This document shows, in pieces, positions 23,851 to 33,274 of a stretch of 54,601 bases of DNA (positions are counted from its first letter, which is position 1; each line of letters begins with the position of its first letter). The notes below the pieces were generated by a model, which saw nothing but the letters and a program-made list of their open reading frames with translations, was not told the DNA's origin and made no database searches. Source of the DNA: Fibrobacter sp. (GTDB taxonomy: Bacteria > Fibrobacterota > Fibrobacteria > Fibrobacterales > Fibrobacteraceae). The position numbers and the translations under genes were made by a program. The stretch lies in assembly GCA_016285835.1 (NCBI GenBank), contig JAEERM010000011.1:1-54601 (forward strand), written 5' to 3'.

Positions 23851-24666
23851 ATGAATATCTACAGCTGGAATGTCAACGGAATCCGCTCGGCGGTAAAGAA
23901 AGGCTTCGAGGACTGGTTCGCGGCAACTCGCCCGGACATACTGTGCCTCCAGGAGACCCGTGCCGACGTGGACCAGGTTCCCGAGTCCCTGCAAAATCCC
24001 GAAGGCTATTATTCCTATTGGAACCCTTGCCGTCGCAAGAAGGGTTATAGCGGAGTTGCCGTCTTTTCGCAGATAGAACCGGATGCCGTGAATTACGGTT
24101 TCGATATCGAGGAATTCGATGTCGAAGGCCGTGTCGTCCAGCTTGTTTTCCCGGACTGGGTGCTGAACTCCATCTATTTCCCGAACGGTGGACAGGGCGA
24201 CGACAGGCTCGACTACAAGCTGCGCTTTTACGATGCCTTCCTCGACAACAGCCGCCACTGGCTCGAGGACGGCAAGCATGTGGTGACGGTCGGGGACTAC
24301 AATACCTGCCATAAAGAAATCGATATTGCGCGCCCTAAGGAAAACGAGAACGTGAGCGGATTCTTGCCCATCGAAAGGGCGTGGATGGACAAGTACGTCG
24401 AAAACGGCTTTGTCGATTCGTTCCGCCTGCTCCACCCGGATACGCGCGACGCTTACTCCTGGTGGTCAAACCGCTTTGGTGCCCGCAGCAGGAACGTGGG
24501 TTGGCGTTTGGATTATGCCTTTGTCGATGCAGGGCTTGTCCCCAATATCGTGAGTTCGGAAATCCACCCGTTGGTCATGGGGTCCGACCATTGCCCCATC
24601 AGCATTGAGCTTGAACCTCCGTTCCCGCCCCAGCCCATAAGCCCGGCGAATATTATTGACGATTAA
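23851..24666 (+). CDS. xth: Exodeoxyribonuclease III family nuclease
   Basis: This is a 271-residue endonuclease/exonuclease/phosphatase-fold enzyme. In base-excision repair, members cut at abasic sites and remove 3' blocking groups. Family motifs: SWNVNGIRSAVKKGF (residues about 5-19), DILCLQETRAD with the metal-binding Glu, GYSGVAVFS, GDYNTCHKEIDIARP (catalytic Asp/Asn), WRLDYAFVD and the final GSDHCPISIEL with the catalytic His. ATG 23851 is used because homology starts at once; an in-frame ATG at 23821 adds ten unlikely residues. The stop overlaps that of the convergent PotD-like gene (TTAA). Confidence 0.95.
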   Translation: MNIYSWNVNGIRSAVKKGFEDWFAATRPDILCLQETRADVDQVPESLQNPEGYYSYWNPCRRKKGYSGVAVFSQIEPDAVNYGFDIEEFDVEGRVVQLVFPDWVLNSIYFPNGGQGDDRLDYKLRFYDAFLDNSRHWLEDGKHVVTVGDYNTCHKEIDIARPKENENVSGFLPIERAWMDKYVENGFVDSFRLLHPDTRDAYSWWSNRFGARSRNVGWRLDYAFVDAGLVPNIVSSEIHPLVMGSDHCPISIELEPPFPPQPISPANIIDD

Positions 24667-25721
24667 CGAGTCTTGGCGTTGGTCCAGGCCTCGTCGTACA
24701 TCATGGCGGCTTCGCCCAAATCTTTCAGGTACACCATTCTTGCGAATGTTTCGGGTGGCGGATTGATGACCCGGTTTTTCTTGTACATGGAGTCTAGGAC
24801 ATCGAGGCTTGCCTTGTTGGGTGTGGCGTAGTTGATATACTGGGCAAGCTGTGCGCCGTTTTTCGCGTCGAGGACGTAGTTCATGAATGTGTAGGCCCCA
24901 TCGGGGTTCGGGGCGTTGGAACTGAGTGTCATGGCATCGACCCACATGAACGACCCCTCCTTCGGGATGGCGAACTGGAGTGTCGAGTCCTCGAACATTG
25001 CGGCTTGGGCATCGCCGTTGAATACGACTGCCGCCCAGTTCATACCGGAAAGTACCTTGTCTTTGCCGCCTATGGAACCGTCGAAACCGATGAAATGCGG
25101 GTCTTTTTTTGCCTGAAGGATGTGGTCCACGGCCTTGTTTATATCGTTCTGGCTGGTGCTGTTGGCGTCACAACCGACGGAGAGGAGCGCAAGGGAGAGC
25201 ATGGAACGGCTCTCGTTCAAGAAACTGAAGTTCCCTTTGGTCTTGCTCGAATTGAACAGCATGGAATAGCTTACGCTATCCGGGTTGATTGTCTTGTCGC
25301 GGTAAAGTATGCCCGTGGTTCCCCAGAGATAGGGAATGGTGTAGGTGTTTGTTGAATCGTATGGCCGGTTGAAGAACTGTATGGCAATGTTTTTGCGGTT
25401 GGGCACTTTTTCTGGATTGATTGGCGCAATCAGCCCCAAGCGAACCATCTGCTGGATGACTACGTCGGAGGCGATAATGACATCGTAATGGCCGGTTCCT
25501 ATGGACTGGAGCTTGCTAATCATTTCTTCCTGGGCCTCGTAAAGTTCCAAATGTATCTTGTATCCCGTTTTTTTCTCGAAGTCGTCAAGCATCGCCGGAT
25601 CGATATATTCACTGTAAATCAAGACGGAGACCGTTTTGGGGCGATCAACTTGCTTCTGTTCTTTACAGGCAATGAGAGCCGTGGTGGCGATGAGGAAAAA
25701 AGCGAGGAGGAAATGCTTCAT
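24663..25721 (-). CDS. PotD-like polyamine/solute-binding lipoprotein
   Basis: This is a 352-residue extracytoplasmic solute-binding protein of the spermidine/putrescine type (PotD/PotF family). The signal peptide ends with lipobox ALIAC (Cys at residue 19), so it is probably a lipoprotein. Typical features are LIYSEYIDPAMLDDFEKKTG, YDVIIASDVVIQQMVRLGLI, YTIPYLWGTTGILY and the C-terminal YINYATPNKASLDVLD. No potABC transporter genes are near, so its permease must be elsewhere if one exists. The substrate is assigned by family only. Confidence 0.85.
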   Translation of the reverse strand: MKHFLLAFFLIATTALIACKEQKQVDRPKTVSVLIYSEYIDPAMLDDFEKKTGYKIHLELYEAQEEMISKLQSIGTGHYDVIIASDVVIQQMVRLGLIAPINPEKVPNRKNIAIQFFNRPYDSTNTYTIPYLWGTTGILYRDKTINPDSVSYSMLFNSSKTKGNFSFLNESRSMLSLALLSVGCDANSTSQNDINKAVDHILQAKKDPHFIGFDGSIGGKDKVLSGMNWAAVVFNGDAQAAMFEDSTLQFAIPKEGSFMWVDAMTLSSNAPNPDGAYTFMNYVLDAKNGAQLAQYINYATPNKASLDVLDSMYKKNRVINPPPETFARMVYLKDLGEAAMMYDEAWTNAKTR

Positions 25722-25813
25722 TGGAATTTTCCTGTTCTGTCTTAAAGATAAAATAATATTTTTGACAGAAAAAATTTTCGCATTTTCTGAAAAAAAAGCT
25801 GAATTTAGGCCTT

Positions 25814-26479
25814 TTAATCCACTTTAATCTGGTATCCGTCGTCGGGATGCAGCCATTTTTTTATGAATGATTTTTTGTTGCTTTCGGGGGGCTCGGCCAG
25901 CTTGACAACTGAACCGAGATAGAGCCGGATAATCTTCTTGGCGTGTTCCCGTGCCCTGCGTTTCAGCTCTACGCTGTTTTCTTCCTCGTATTTTTTCTGT
26001 TCGGCAATGAAGAATTGCTTGAAGTCTTCGAACTTGATATCGTTGAGCCAGCCATTTTTTTCCCATAGAACCTGGATGCTTTTGAAGTCAATACTGTGGC
26101 TCAGAATCTTGGGCTCGGGGAGGTAGATGAGGATGCTTTTCGTGAGGGGCTCGACGTGAATCTTGATGTCTTTCAGGTCGTAGCCTAGCTTGACATCGCC
26201 CTGGTATATCAGCATGAATTCCTTGATGGACTGGTTGATGCGCCAGCTAGGCATGTATTCCAGGAGTTTTTTCGCGTCCTGGTAGTTGGCGTTTTTGCGG
26301 TAGTGGTGGTGCAGGGTGGCCAGCTCGGAAATTTCGCTGATTTGCTGCTCTACGAAGGCGCTCGTTATGTTTGGGCCCTTGGATTGCGCCTCGTCGATTT
26401 TTTTTACGACAAATACGGTTGCGACAGCCGTTGCGCACACCAAAAAGAGCAGGAAGACTAGCTTTAAAGTCAGTTTCAT
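25814..26479 (-). CDS. DUF4230 family membrane-anchored protein
   Basis: This is a 221-residue protein with an N-terminal membrane helix (LVFLLFLVCATAVATVFVV) that is probably not cleaved. The rest fits the DUF4230 family pattern: ISELATLHHHYRKNANY, IYQGDVKLGYDLKDIKIHVE (a beta-rich stretch), IYLPEPKILSHSID and a charged helix with EEENSVELKRRAREHAKK. The family function is not known. It stands alone on the minus strand upstream of the PotD-like gene, separated by an AT-rich gap of about 90 bases. Confidence 0.75.
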   Translation of the reverse strand: MKLTLKLVFLLFLVCATAVATVFVVKKIDEAQSKGPNITSAFVEQQISEISELATLHHHYRKNANYQDAKKLLEYMPSWRINQSIKEFMLIYQGDVKLGYDLKDIKIHVEPLTKSILIYLPEPKILSHSIDFKSIQVLWEKNGWLNDIKFEDFKQFFIAEQKKYEEENSVELKRRAREHAKKIIRLYLGSVVKLAEPPESNKKSFIKKWLHPDDGYQIKVD

Positions 26480-26519
26480 GCTATAAATTTACTGAAAAAA
26501 ATTGGAAAAAGATGACGAT

Positions 26520-26813
26520 TTATTTCTTGGATTTATTTTTGCCGGTAAATACGCTTGATATGTAGGTCCGTATGATGTTTACTTGCTCGTGGAGTCCCAT
26601 GTTCTTGATGTTGCATAGGTGGTTCGATTCGGGATAGAGATAGTCTTTTATGCAGTTCCAGGGGAAGGGGATGGGGTGTTGATCCTTGGCCCCATTGCTC
26701 ATGCCCAGTGCGTATACCGACTGAGTTGATTTTTCTTTTGATCCTGTGTTATTCGTCTTTTCTGCGTTTTGTTGTAACCCTTGATTTTTATCCAACCCCA
26801 TTTGGATCCCCAA
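26520..26813 (-). CDS. Doubtful small open frame, possible gene remnant
   Basis: This 97-residue frame is the only coding candidate in the roughly 500-base gap between 26480 and 26975. It has no signal peptide, no recognised domain and no clear ribosome-binding site. The middle part (NGAKDQHPIPFPWNCIKDYL, then MGLHEQVNIIRTYISSVF) has ordinary protein composition, so it could be the 3' end of a decayed gene. The N-terminal third is low in character. The rest of the gap (26814-26975) is very AT-rich and shows no other feature. Confidence 0.25.
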   Translation of the reverse strand: MGIQMGLDKNQGLQQNAEKTNNTGSKEKSTQSVYALGMSNGAKDQHPIPFPWNCIKDYLYPESNHLCNIKNMGLHEQVNIIRTYISSVFTGKNKSKK

Positions 26814-26975
26814 TTGATTTTACGTGCGAAATAGATTTTCGAGTGGATATAAATATTGCAAAACGGGGGAACGTTTTGCAATACATTTTTCGTAATCATT
26901 TTTTTAAAAAAGGGATGATTATGGTAAAAAAATTTTTTTCGGAAAAAATCCCTTCGATAAACGTCGAAAAATCAG

Positions 26976-27743
26976 TTAGAACGGGAACAGGAGCCCGAAA
27001 CCGTAAGGCAACACGATTTTGTCGCTATCCAGTGTTCCGTAGTCCTTGTTCAAATGCGTGTAGTAACTTCCGTTACCGGCAAAGAACTCAAAGCCCGCTT
27101 CGATATAGGCACCGAAGTGCTCCATGAACAGGAACTCACCGCCGATACCCGCTACGACACGCCAATAATTGACGGTCTCCTCGTAGTCTTCGTAGTTGTT
27201 CCTGGATGTCCGCCGTTCCCTGTCGTATTTGCCCCTGAACCAGTCGGAGGAGAGGAACGTGTAGAAATAGCGCATTTCCATCGGGAAATAAATCGCCGAG
27301 ACACCAATTTGGAGGAGGTGGCTGTTGTAGTCGCTAAAGTGGACGTTGACGTTGAAGATTTCCTGGGAGAGGATGTATTCCAACGAGAAAATCCCACGGC
27401 TCGGGGATTGCAGGCCGACCGTGACCTGGTACTTGTACACGGGAGCGTCCACGCCGATATGCCTTACCGCCGAAGAAGACGAAGATTGCCCATCGTAGAG
27501 GACTAGGCCTTCGCCTGAGGAGGACGATTCCGCCTGGGCGGAATCCTTTGCCAAGGAGTCCTTGGTTGCGCTGTCCAGGGCGGATATGTAGCCGTCGGGC
27601 GTGTAGTTCTGCCCCAGGATGTCTTGCAGGGCGTCTTCGCGGGCTGCGGAATCCTGCGTTGAAGGTGTGCCGATCGCTGTATTCTGTGCGAAGGAGAATA
27701 CAGCGGCGACCAGGAGTGCGAATAAACTAGCCTTGAACTTCAT
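26976..27743 (-). CDS. Exported protein, probable outer-membrane beta-barrel
   Basis: This is a 255-residue exported protein. A cleavable signal peptide (FALLVAAVFSFAQ) is followed by a Ser/Ala/Asp-rich linker with SSSSGE and SSSSSA runs (about residues 70-93). From about residue 100 there are alternating aromatic and polar strands (YKYQVTVGLQS, GIFSLEYIL, IGVSAIYFPMEMRYFYTF, VVAGIGGEFLFMEHFGAYIE), and the protein ends in F (YGFGLLFPF), as is usual for outer-membrane barrels. The function is unknown. It follows gatA by 12 bases on the same strand. Confidence 0.75.
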   Translation of the reverse strand: MKFKASLFALLVAAVFSFAQNTAIGTPSTQDSAAREDALQDILGQNYTPDGYISALDSATKDSLAKDSAQAESSSSGEGLVLYDGQSSSSSAVRHIGVDAPVYKYQVTVGLQSPSRGIFSLEYILSQEIFNVNVHFSDYNSHLLQIGVSAIYFPMEMRYFYTFLSSDWFRGKYDRERRTSRNNYEDYEETVNYWRVVAGIGGEFLFMEHFGAYIEAGFEFFAGNGSYYTHLNKDYGTLDSDKIVLPYGFGLLFPF

Positions 27744-27755
27744 CGTTGCCTGCGC

Positions 27756-29174
27756 TTACTTGTTCAGGCGTTCGGTGGCAGAGGCGATGGAAAGCAGGTC
27801 CGTTTCCTGGAACGGTTTGCCAATCCACTGCAGGCCCACAGGGAGCCCGCCAGCCATGCCGCACGGGACGCTTACGCCCGGGAGGCCGGAAAGGTTCAGG
27901 CTCACTGTGTAGATGTCGGAGAGGTACACGGCCATCGGGTCGGACTCGTTCATGCCGCACTTGAGGGGCTGGCCCGGCATCGTGGGGCTTGCGATCACGT
28001 CGCAGCTTTCGAAAGCTTTATTGAAGTCGTCGGTGATGAGGCGGCGCACCTTCTGGGCTTGCACGTAGTAGGCGTCGTAGAAACCGGCGCTGAGCACATA
28101 ACTGCCAAGGAGAATACGGCGCTGGACTTCCTTGCCGAAACCTTCACTGCGGGACTTGGCGTACAGGTCGAACAGCTTGCGGGCTTCCTTGCTGCGGTAG
28201 CCGTAGCGCACACCGTCGTAGCGGCTGAGGTTTGAACTGGCCTCGGCGGTTGCAATGATATAGTAGCTGGAGACTGCGTAGCCGATATGGGGGAGGCTCA
28301 CTTCCTTGAGCGTTGCGCCTTCGGCTTCGAGTTTTTTGAGCATGCCGTCGATGGCGGCCTTGCACTGCGGGTCGAGCCCTTCGGCAAAGTATTCCTTCGG
28401 GACGCCAATGACCTTGCCCTTCACGCCCGCATCGAGCTTCGCGGCGAAGTCTTCGGGTTCGCGGGTGCTGGTGGTGTTGTCGTGCGGGTCGATACCGCAG
28501 ATGGCGTTAAGGAGCGTAGCGCAGTCGGCAACGGTAGAACCGAAGGGGCCAATCTGGTCCAGCGAACTTGCGTAGGCGAGCAGGCCGTAGCGGGAGACGC
28601 GGCCGTAGGTGGGCTTCATGCCCACGACGCCGGTGCATGCGGCCGGCTGGCGGATAGATCCACCTGTGTCGGAACCGAGAGCGCAGGGCACCGTGCCGGA
28701 TGCAACGGCGACGGCGGATCCGCCCGAGGAGCCGCCGGGGACGCGGGATTCATCGAGCGGGTTCTTGACGGGGCCAAAATACGAGGTCTCGTTGCTCGAA
28801 CCCATGGCGAATTCGTCCATGTTCGTCTTGCCAACGATGATGGCACCTGCCGCTTCGAGTTTTTCGACGGCGGTCGCGGTGTAGGGGGCGACAAAGTTTT
28901 CAAGAATCTTGGAGGCGGCCGTGGTGCGCGTGCCTTCGAGGCACATGTTGTCCTTCACGGCGACGGGAATACCGTCGAGGGGGCCGAGGGCCTTGCCTTC
29001 GGCACGGCGGAGGTCACTTTCCTTGGCCTTGGCCAGGGCGCGTTCGTTCAGGACAGAAATATAAGCGTTGAGATTCTTGGTGGATTCTATCTTTTCGAGC
29101 GAAGCCTGAGCCAGTTTTTCGGCGCTAGTAGCGCCACTGGCGAGTTGAGCTTGCAATTCTTGGATGGTTTGCAT
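27756..29174 (-). CDS. gatA: GatA, Asp/Glu-tRNA amidotransferase subunit A
   Basis: This is a 472-residue amidase-signature enzyme that supplies ammonia from glutamine in the GatCAB complex. The Ser-cis-Ser-Lys machinery is complete: VAVKDNMC (Lys at about residue 73), SLGSDTGGS-type motif ALGSDTGGSIRQPA (nucleophile Ser at about 172) and VPGGSSGGSAVAVA. The glutamine-pocket region and the C-terminal VPCGMAGGLPVGLQWIGKPF are typical. It starts one base into the stop of the DUF4321-type gene (TAATG), so the two are coupled. No gatC is visible beside it. Confidence 0.96.
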   Translation of the reverse strand: MQTIQELQAQLASGATSAEKLAQASLEKIESTKNLNAYISVLNERALAKAKESDLRRAEGKALGPLDGIPVAVKDNMCLEGTRTTAASKILENFVAPYTATAVEKLEAAGAIIVGKTNMDEFAMGSSNETSYFGPVKNPLDESRVPGGSSGGSAVAVASGTVPCALGSDTGGSIRQPAACTGVVGMKPTYGRVSRYGLLAYASSLDQIGPFGSTVADCATLLNAICGIDPHDNTTSTREPEDFAAKLDAGVKGKVIGVPKEYFAEGLDPQCKAAIDGMLKKLEAEGATLKEVSLPHIGYAVSSYYIIATAEASSNLSRYDGVRYGYRSKEARKLFDLYAKSRSEGFGKEVQRRILLGSYVLSAGFYDAYYVQAQKVRRLITDDFNKAFESCDVIASPTMPGQPLKCGMNESDPMAVYLSDIYTVSLNLSGLPGVSVPCGMAGGLPVGLQWIGKPFQETDLLSIASATERLNK

Positions 29175-29497
29175 TACCTATCTCCGGACCATTTCATGAT
29201 GTAGATCGAGATGATCATACCGATGATACTGACGATGTTAAACTTGATGCCGAACCCGAGGGCGAGCTTGACCATGTAGAGGTCGAGCATTATCGGGGTT
29301 TCGCCCTTTCCCGTCCCGATATTCAGGTCGAACGACGAAACAAAGAAGTTACGGACGATATTGTCGTAACCGCCGGCGTTCATGAGTTGGCCGAGCTGGC
29401 CGAACAGAAGACCTAAGCATTCTCCCAAAATTCCGCCAATGAGGAGGCCGATAACAATAAAGAGCACGAGACGTGCGAAACTATTCTTATGTGTCAT
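29174..29497 (-). CDS. Small membrane protein, DUF4321-like
   Basis: This is a 107-residue protein with two membrane segments: LVLFIVIGLLIGGILGECLG (about residues 10-30) and the C-terminal FNIVSIIGMIISIYIMKW. Between them is a loop with GKGETPIMLDLYMVKLALGF, the pattern of the small DUF4321 family. ATG 29497 is chosen because the hydrophobic N-terminus follows; an upstream in-frame start at 29596 gives an unlikely Pro/Ser-rich leader. It overlaps the gatA start by one base (TAATG). The function is unknown. Confidence 0.7.
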   Translation of the reverse strand: MTHKNSFARLVLFIVIGLLIGGILGECLGLLFGQLGQLMNAGGYDNIVRNFFVSSFDLNIGTGKGETPIMLDLYMVKLALGFGIKFNIVSIIGMIISIYIMKWSGDR

Positions 29498-29650
29498 ATG
29501 GTGCGAATATAGAAAAAAAGTTTTTCTGCAAGTTTGTTCGGAGCAGGAGTGGGCAGAAATTGAGGTTCTTGGAACGGGTCGGGGGGAAGGTGGCATTTGC
29601 GTTCCGCAAGGACTTTGAATTGATAAAAAAATGTTATTTTTTTCCTCGTT

Positions 29651-32600
29651 GTGCAGATTACGAAGTTAAAGATTTTTGGATTCAAGTCCTTCGCCCAGAG
29701 GACCGAAATCAACTTCCCCACGAAAGGCCTGACTGCCGTGGTGGGACCGAACGGCTGTGGCAAGTCCAACATCACGGACGCCATCCGCTGGGTCTTGGGC
29801 GAACAGAAAGCTGCGTCGCTCCGTATGAGCAAGATGCAGGACGTGATTTTCAGCGGTACCGAAGAACGTGCCGCCATGAGCCTTGCCGAAGTCTCCATCG
29901 TTATTGATAATAGTGATGGTTCCCTGAATTCTGAATATTCCGAAGTCATCGTGACCCGCCGCGTACATCGCGACGGTTCCGGCGAATACCTGATTAACAA
30001 CCAGGAGTGCCGCCTGCGCGATGTCCATGCATTGCTGTTCGACTCCGGCCTCGGGTCCAGCACCTACTCGCAGATGAACGCCGACATGATCAAGTCCGTT
30101 TTGAGCGACAAGGCCGACGACCGCCGCATCCTGTTCGAGGAAGCCGCCGGGGTGAGCAAGTACAAGCAGCAGCGCAAGGAAACCCGCCGCCAGTTGGAAA
30201 GAGTCCAGCTGGACATGGAGCGCGTCGAGGACAACTTGAGGAGCGTTCGTCGCTCCGTGAGGCTTTACGAGACCCAGGCCGAGAAGGTCAATGAGTATAA
30301 ACGTCTGAACAACCGGCTCCGTGAGTTGGACCTTTCGGTTAGTTTGGACAAGTACGAAGATTTCAAGGATGGTCTGGCGACCTTGGATTCCACCTCCAAG
30401 CGCATGAACCACGAAGTGGAGTCGGCCAAGACCAAGGCAACGGAACTTCAGGCGAAAATCGAGGAAAAGCGCCTTGCCATCAGCGAAGACGAAAACGCCT
30501 TCCGTGACCTGGAACGCCAGGTCCAGGCTGCGACGATTGCCTTGAACGACATCAACAACAACATTGGCCGTACACGCGACTCTATATCGTCGATTGTGGC
30601 GGCAAGCGAAAAGGCTCAGGACGAAATTACCCGTTCCGAGGCCAAGTTGAACGAGATATCCGAGGAAAAGGCCCGCCTCGAAGAGGAAAACCAGGTTCTC
30701 CAATCCGACAACGATGTCGAAGAAATGAACGCCCTCCTGGAACGGGAACAAGAAACGCTCCAGGTCATGCGCGACAAGGTGGACGACCTGCGTGGCCAGT
30801 CCCGCGAGCTCGCGAACGAGCGTGTGCAGGCCAATAACCGGGCCAACAGCCTCCGCAGCCGTTTCGAACGCCTCGATGCCGAATCGCAGATGTTGCAGGG
30901 CAACATCGAGAAGTGGAAGGGCGAAATTGAAAATCTCAATGCGCAAAAGGGCGAGGCCGAAGCCGCTGTGAACGGAATTTTGGCTCAAATTGAGGACGCC
31001 AATCGCGAAATCGAGAACCTCGAGGAGCAAAAATCCGTCCGTGAGGAACGCCTTGAATCTGCAAGGGCCGAACTGGCCGAGGCGACCCAAAAGCTCCAAG
31101 GTTTAAAGAACGAAGAAGCCCGCCTGCAATCAAGAATTGACGTTTTACAGAGCGTTGCCGACGAAGGCACCGACGCAAGCCGCTGGCTTTGCGAGAATAA
31201 GGCCGACCTTATCGGCGGCATCGTTTCCGAACGCATCGAAGCGGCTCCAGAATACGCTGCTTACGTAGAAACTGCATTAGGCGACATTTTGGATGCGGCG
31301 GTCGTGCATGCCGACGCTTCTATCGGCGATATTGTGGAATCGGCGAAGAACGAGAACGTGGGCAAGGCCTTGCTCGCCTTGGTCGCAGCTCCTTCGCCCG
31401 CCTACGACAAAGCTATTGAACGCCCGGGTGTTGTCGGCTCGCTTGCCGGCTTTGTGAAAAGCGATGATGACAAAGTATCTGCCTGGCTTTTGGGTATCCT
31501 TTCCCGTTACTTTATAGTCAATTCGCTCCAGGCCGCGATCAAGTTGGCCGGGGAGTTCCGTGGGGAAAACCTGAGTTTTGTCGCTCCCGACGCGATTGTC
31601 CGCACGAATGGCCTTGTAAGTTTTGGCGCGGCCACTTCGGGAGCCCTTTCCCGTAAGAATGAAATTGCCGAGGCGACTGCGCTTTTGGAAGGTGTTGTCG
31701 CTGATATCGCACAGAAAGAACAAGATTTTGAGCGTTTGCAGGGGATTGTCGACGAAGAATCCCGTATGCTCGAATCGGTAAATGGCGAAATTTTGGCGAA
31801 ACGCGACTCTTTGCGCGGAAACGACACTGCCATAAGCATCCGCCGTAACGATTTGGCCGCTTTTGAAAGGCGCATCCAGCAACTGCAAACGGACTGCAAC
31901 ACCGCCCTGGGCCGTATTTCGGCTGCCGCGGAGTCAAAAAATGCAGATGCGGAACTTGCCGAGGCTGAATCCTGCGTCGAAAAGGTGGAAACCCAGTACC
32001 AGGCCGTCTCCGATCAGCTTGCAGAACACGAGACGATGCTCCGCGAAAAAGAAGAGGACGTCCGCGAGCTGGAACGCTCCACTCAAGACAAGAATTCTAG
32101 GCTCGCCCAGAACGAGAACAGGCTCCGCGCTATCGCCGACCAGATAGAATTCCTCGAGAGCACCATCCGTGCCCGCCGTGATGATATCGAAAAGAATACC
32201 GTCAATATTGCAAAACTCGAGGAAGACAGCACGAAGCTCGCCGACCAGGCACAAGAAAAGGATGCCGTGCTCCGTGAACTCGAACAGGCCCGCGACATTG
32301 CCCGTGAACGCTACGACGTGGTGAGCGGCGACCTTGGCGCTTGGCAAGACGAAAGCAACCGCCTCCGCGACGAGATGATCGACCGGATGAAGGAATTGAA
32401 CGACGTCGGACGCCGCCAGGAATCCCTGCAGAACAACGTGGACCGCCTCCGCGAACGCATTTCCAACGACTGGTCCGTCGACGTGGACAACCCGGAAGGT
32501 GTCGAACGCGTGGAATACAGCCAGCCCGACGCCGACCGCGAAATCCGCGAACTCCGTGGCAAAATCAAGGAACTTGGCCCCATCAACGTCAACGTGATGG

Positions 32601-33208
32601 ACGACTACGAGGGCGAAAAGAAGCGCCTGGAAGAAGTCGAGAAGCAGTTCGACGACCTGGACCGTGCCCGTGCCTCGCTCGATCGCACCATCACCAAGCT
32701 CGACGACATTGCCCGCCAGCGCTACCTCGACACGTTCGCCCGTATCCAGAAGAACTTCCAGTTCGTGTTCAGCAAACTGTTCCTGAACGGCGAAACCAAG
32801 ATGAGCCTTGTCGAAAAGCTCGACGAAATGGGCAAGCCCATGGACATTTTGGATGCCGATATCGAAATCAACGTCCGCCCGACCGGCAAGAAGATGCGCG
32901 GCATCAAGGCGCTTTCCGGTGGTGAACACGCTTTGACCGCAACGGCCTTGCTGTTCGCCATCTACATGGAAAAGCCTTCGCCGTACTGCGTGCTGGACGA
33001 AGTGGACGGCCCGCTGGACGATGCGAACGTGGGCCGCTTCATGGCGCTCCTCCGCGAATTCAGCAAGCAGACCTTGTTCATCGTGGTGACGCATAACAAG
33101 CGTACCATGGCCGAGGCCGATATGCTTTACGGTGTGACGCAGGAAATCAAGGGTATTTCCCGCATCGCGAGCGTGCAGCTCGCCGACGCCACCAAGTTCG
33201 CAATTTAA
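29651..33208 (+). CDS. smc: Chromosome segregation protein SMC
   Basis: This is an 1185-residue chromosome-organising ATPase. The start is GTG 29651, giving MQITKLKIFGFKSFAQRTEI, the standard SMC opening. Walker A GPNGCGKSN is at residues 32-40. Two long coiled-coil arms (about 170-500 and 670-1010) flank the hinge (about 510-650, with GGIVSERIEAAPEYAAYVET). The C-terminal head has the signature LSGGE (about residue 1090) and Walker B PYCVLDEVDGPLDDANVGRF. The length matches bacterial SMC. The ribosome-binding site is not evident; a T-rich tract precedes the start. No scpA or scpB is adjacent. Confidence 0.97.
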   Translation: MQITKLKIFGFKSFAQRTEINFPTKGLTAVVGPNGCGKSNITDAIRWVLGEQKAASLRMSKMQDVIFSGTEERAAMSLAEVSIVIDNSDGSLNSEYSEVIVTRRVHRDGSGEYLINNQECRLRDVHALLFDSGLGSSTYSQMNADMIKSVLSDKADDRRILFEEAAGVSKYKQQRKETRRQLERVQLDMERVEDNLRSVRRSVRLYETQAEKVNEYKRLNNRLRELDLSVSLDKYEDFKDGLATLDSTSKRMNHEVESAKTKATELQAKIEEKRLAISEDENAFRDLERQVQAATIALNDINNNIGRTRDSISSIVAASEKAQDEITRSEAKLNEISEEKARLEEENQVLQSDNDVEEMNALLEREQETLQVMRDKVDDLRGQSRELANERVQANNRANSLRSRFERLDAESQMLQGNIEKWKGEIENLNAQKGEAEAAVNGILAQIEDANREIENLEEQKSVREERLESARAELAEATQKLQGLKNEEARLQSRIDVLQSVADEGTDASRWLCENKADLIGGIVSERIEAAPEYAAYVETALGDILDAAVVHADASIGDIVESAKNENVGKALLALVAAPSPAYDKAIERPGVVGSLAGFVKSDDDKVSAWLLGILSRYFIVNSLQAAIKLAGEFRGENLSFVAPDAIVRTNGLVSFGAATSGALSRKNEIAEATALLEGVVADIAQKEQDFERLQGIVDEESRMLESVNGEILAKRDSLRGNDTAISIRRNDLAAFERRIQQLQTDCNTALGRISAAAESKNADAELAEAESCVEKVETQYQAVSDQLAEHETMLREKEEDVRELERSTQDKNSRLAQNENRLRAIADQIEFLESTIRARRDDIEKNTVNIAKLEEDSTKLADQAQEKDAVLRELEQARDIARERYDVVSGDLGAWQDESNRLRDEMIDRMKELNDVGRRQESLQNNVDRLRERISNDWSVDVDNPEGVERVEYSQPDADREIRELRGKIKELGPINVNVMDDYEGEKKRLEEVEKQFDDLDRARASLDRTITKLDDIARQRYLDTFARIQKNFQFVFSKLFLNGETKMSLVEKLDEMGKPMDILDADIEINVRPTGKKMRGIKALSGGEHALTATALLFAIYMEKPSPYCVLDEVDGPLDDANVGRFMALLREFSKQTLFIVVTHNKRTMAEADMLYGVTQEIKGISRIASVQLADATKFAI

Positions 33209-33211
33209 TTT

Positions 33212-33274
33212 AGTAGACAGTAGGAAGTAGACAGTAGACAGTAACTTCCTACTTCCTACTTCCGACTTCCTACT
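33212..33274. repeat. Heptamer array with opposed halves, abutting a start codon
   Basis: The first half reads AGTAGACAGTAGGAAGTAGACAG and similar. The second half reads CTTCCTACTTCCTACTTCCG and similar. The halves are inverted relative to each other, so the array can form an imperfect hairpin. It fills the whole gap between smc and the EamA gene and ends in CTACT directly before ATG 33275. Confidence 0.85.

Noticed and set aside
29666..31099. A 477-codon minus-strand frame within smc
   Set aside because: It is antisense to the conserved SMC head and coiled coil, with no recognisable protein features.
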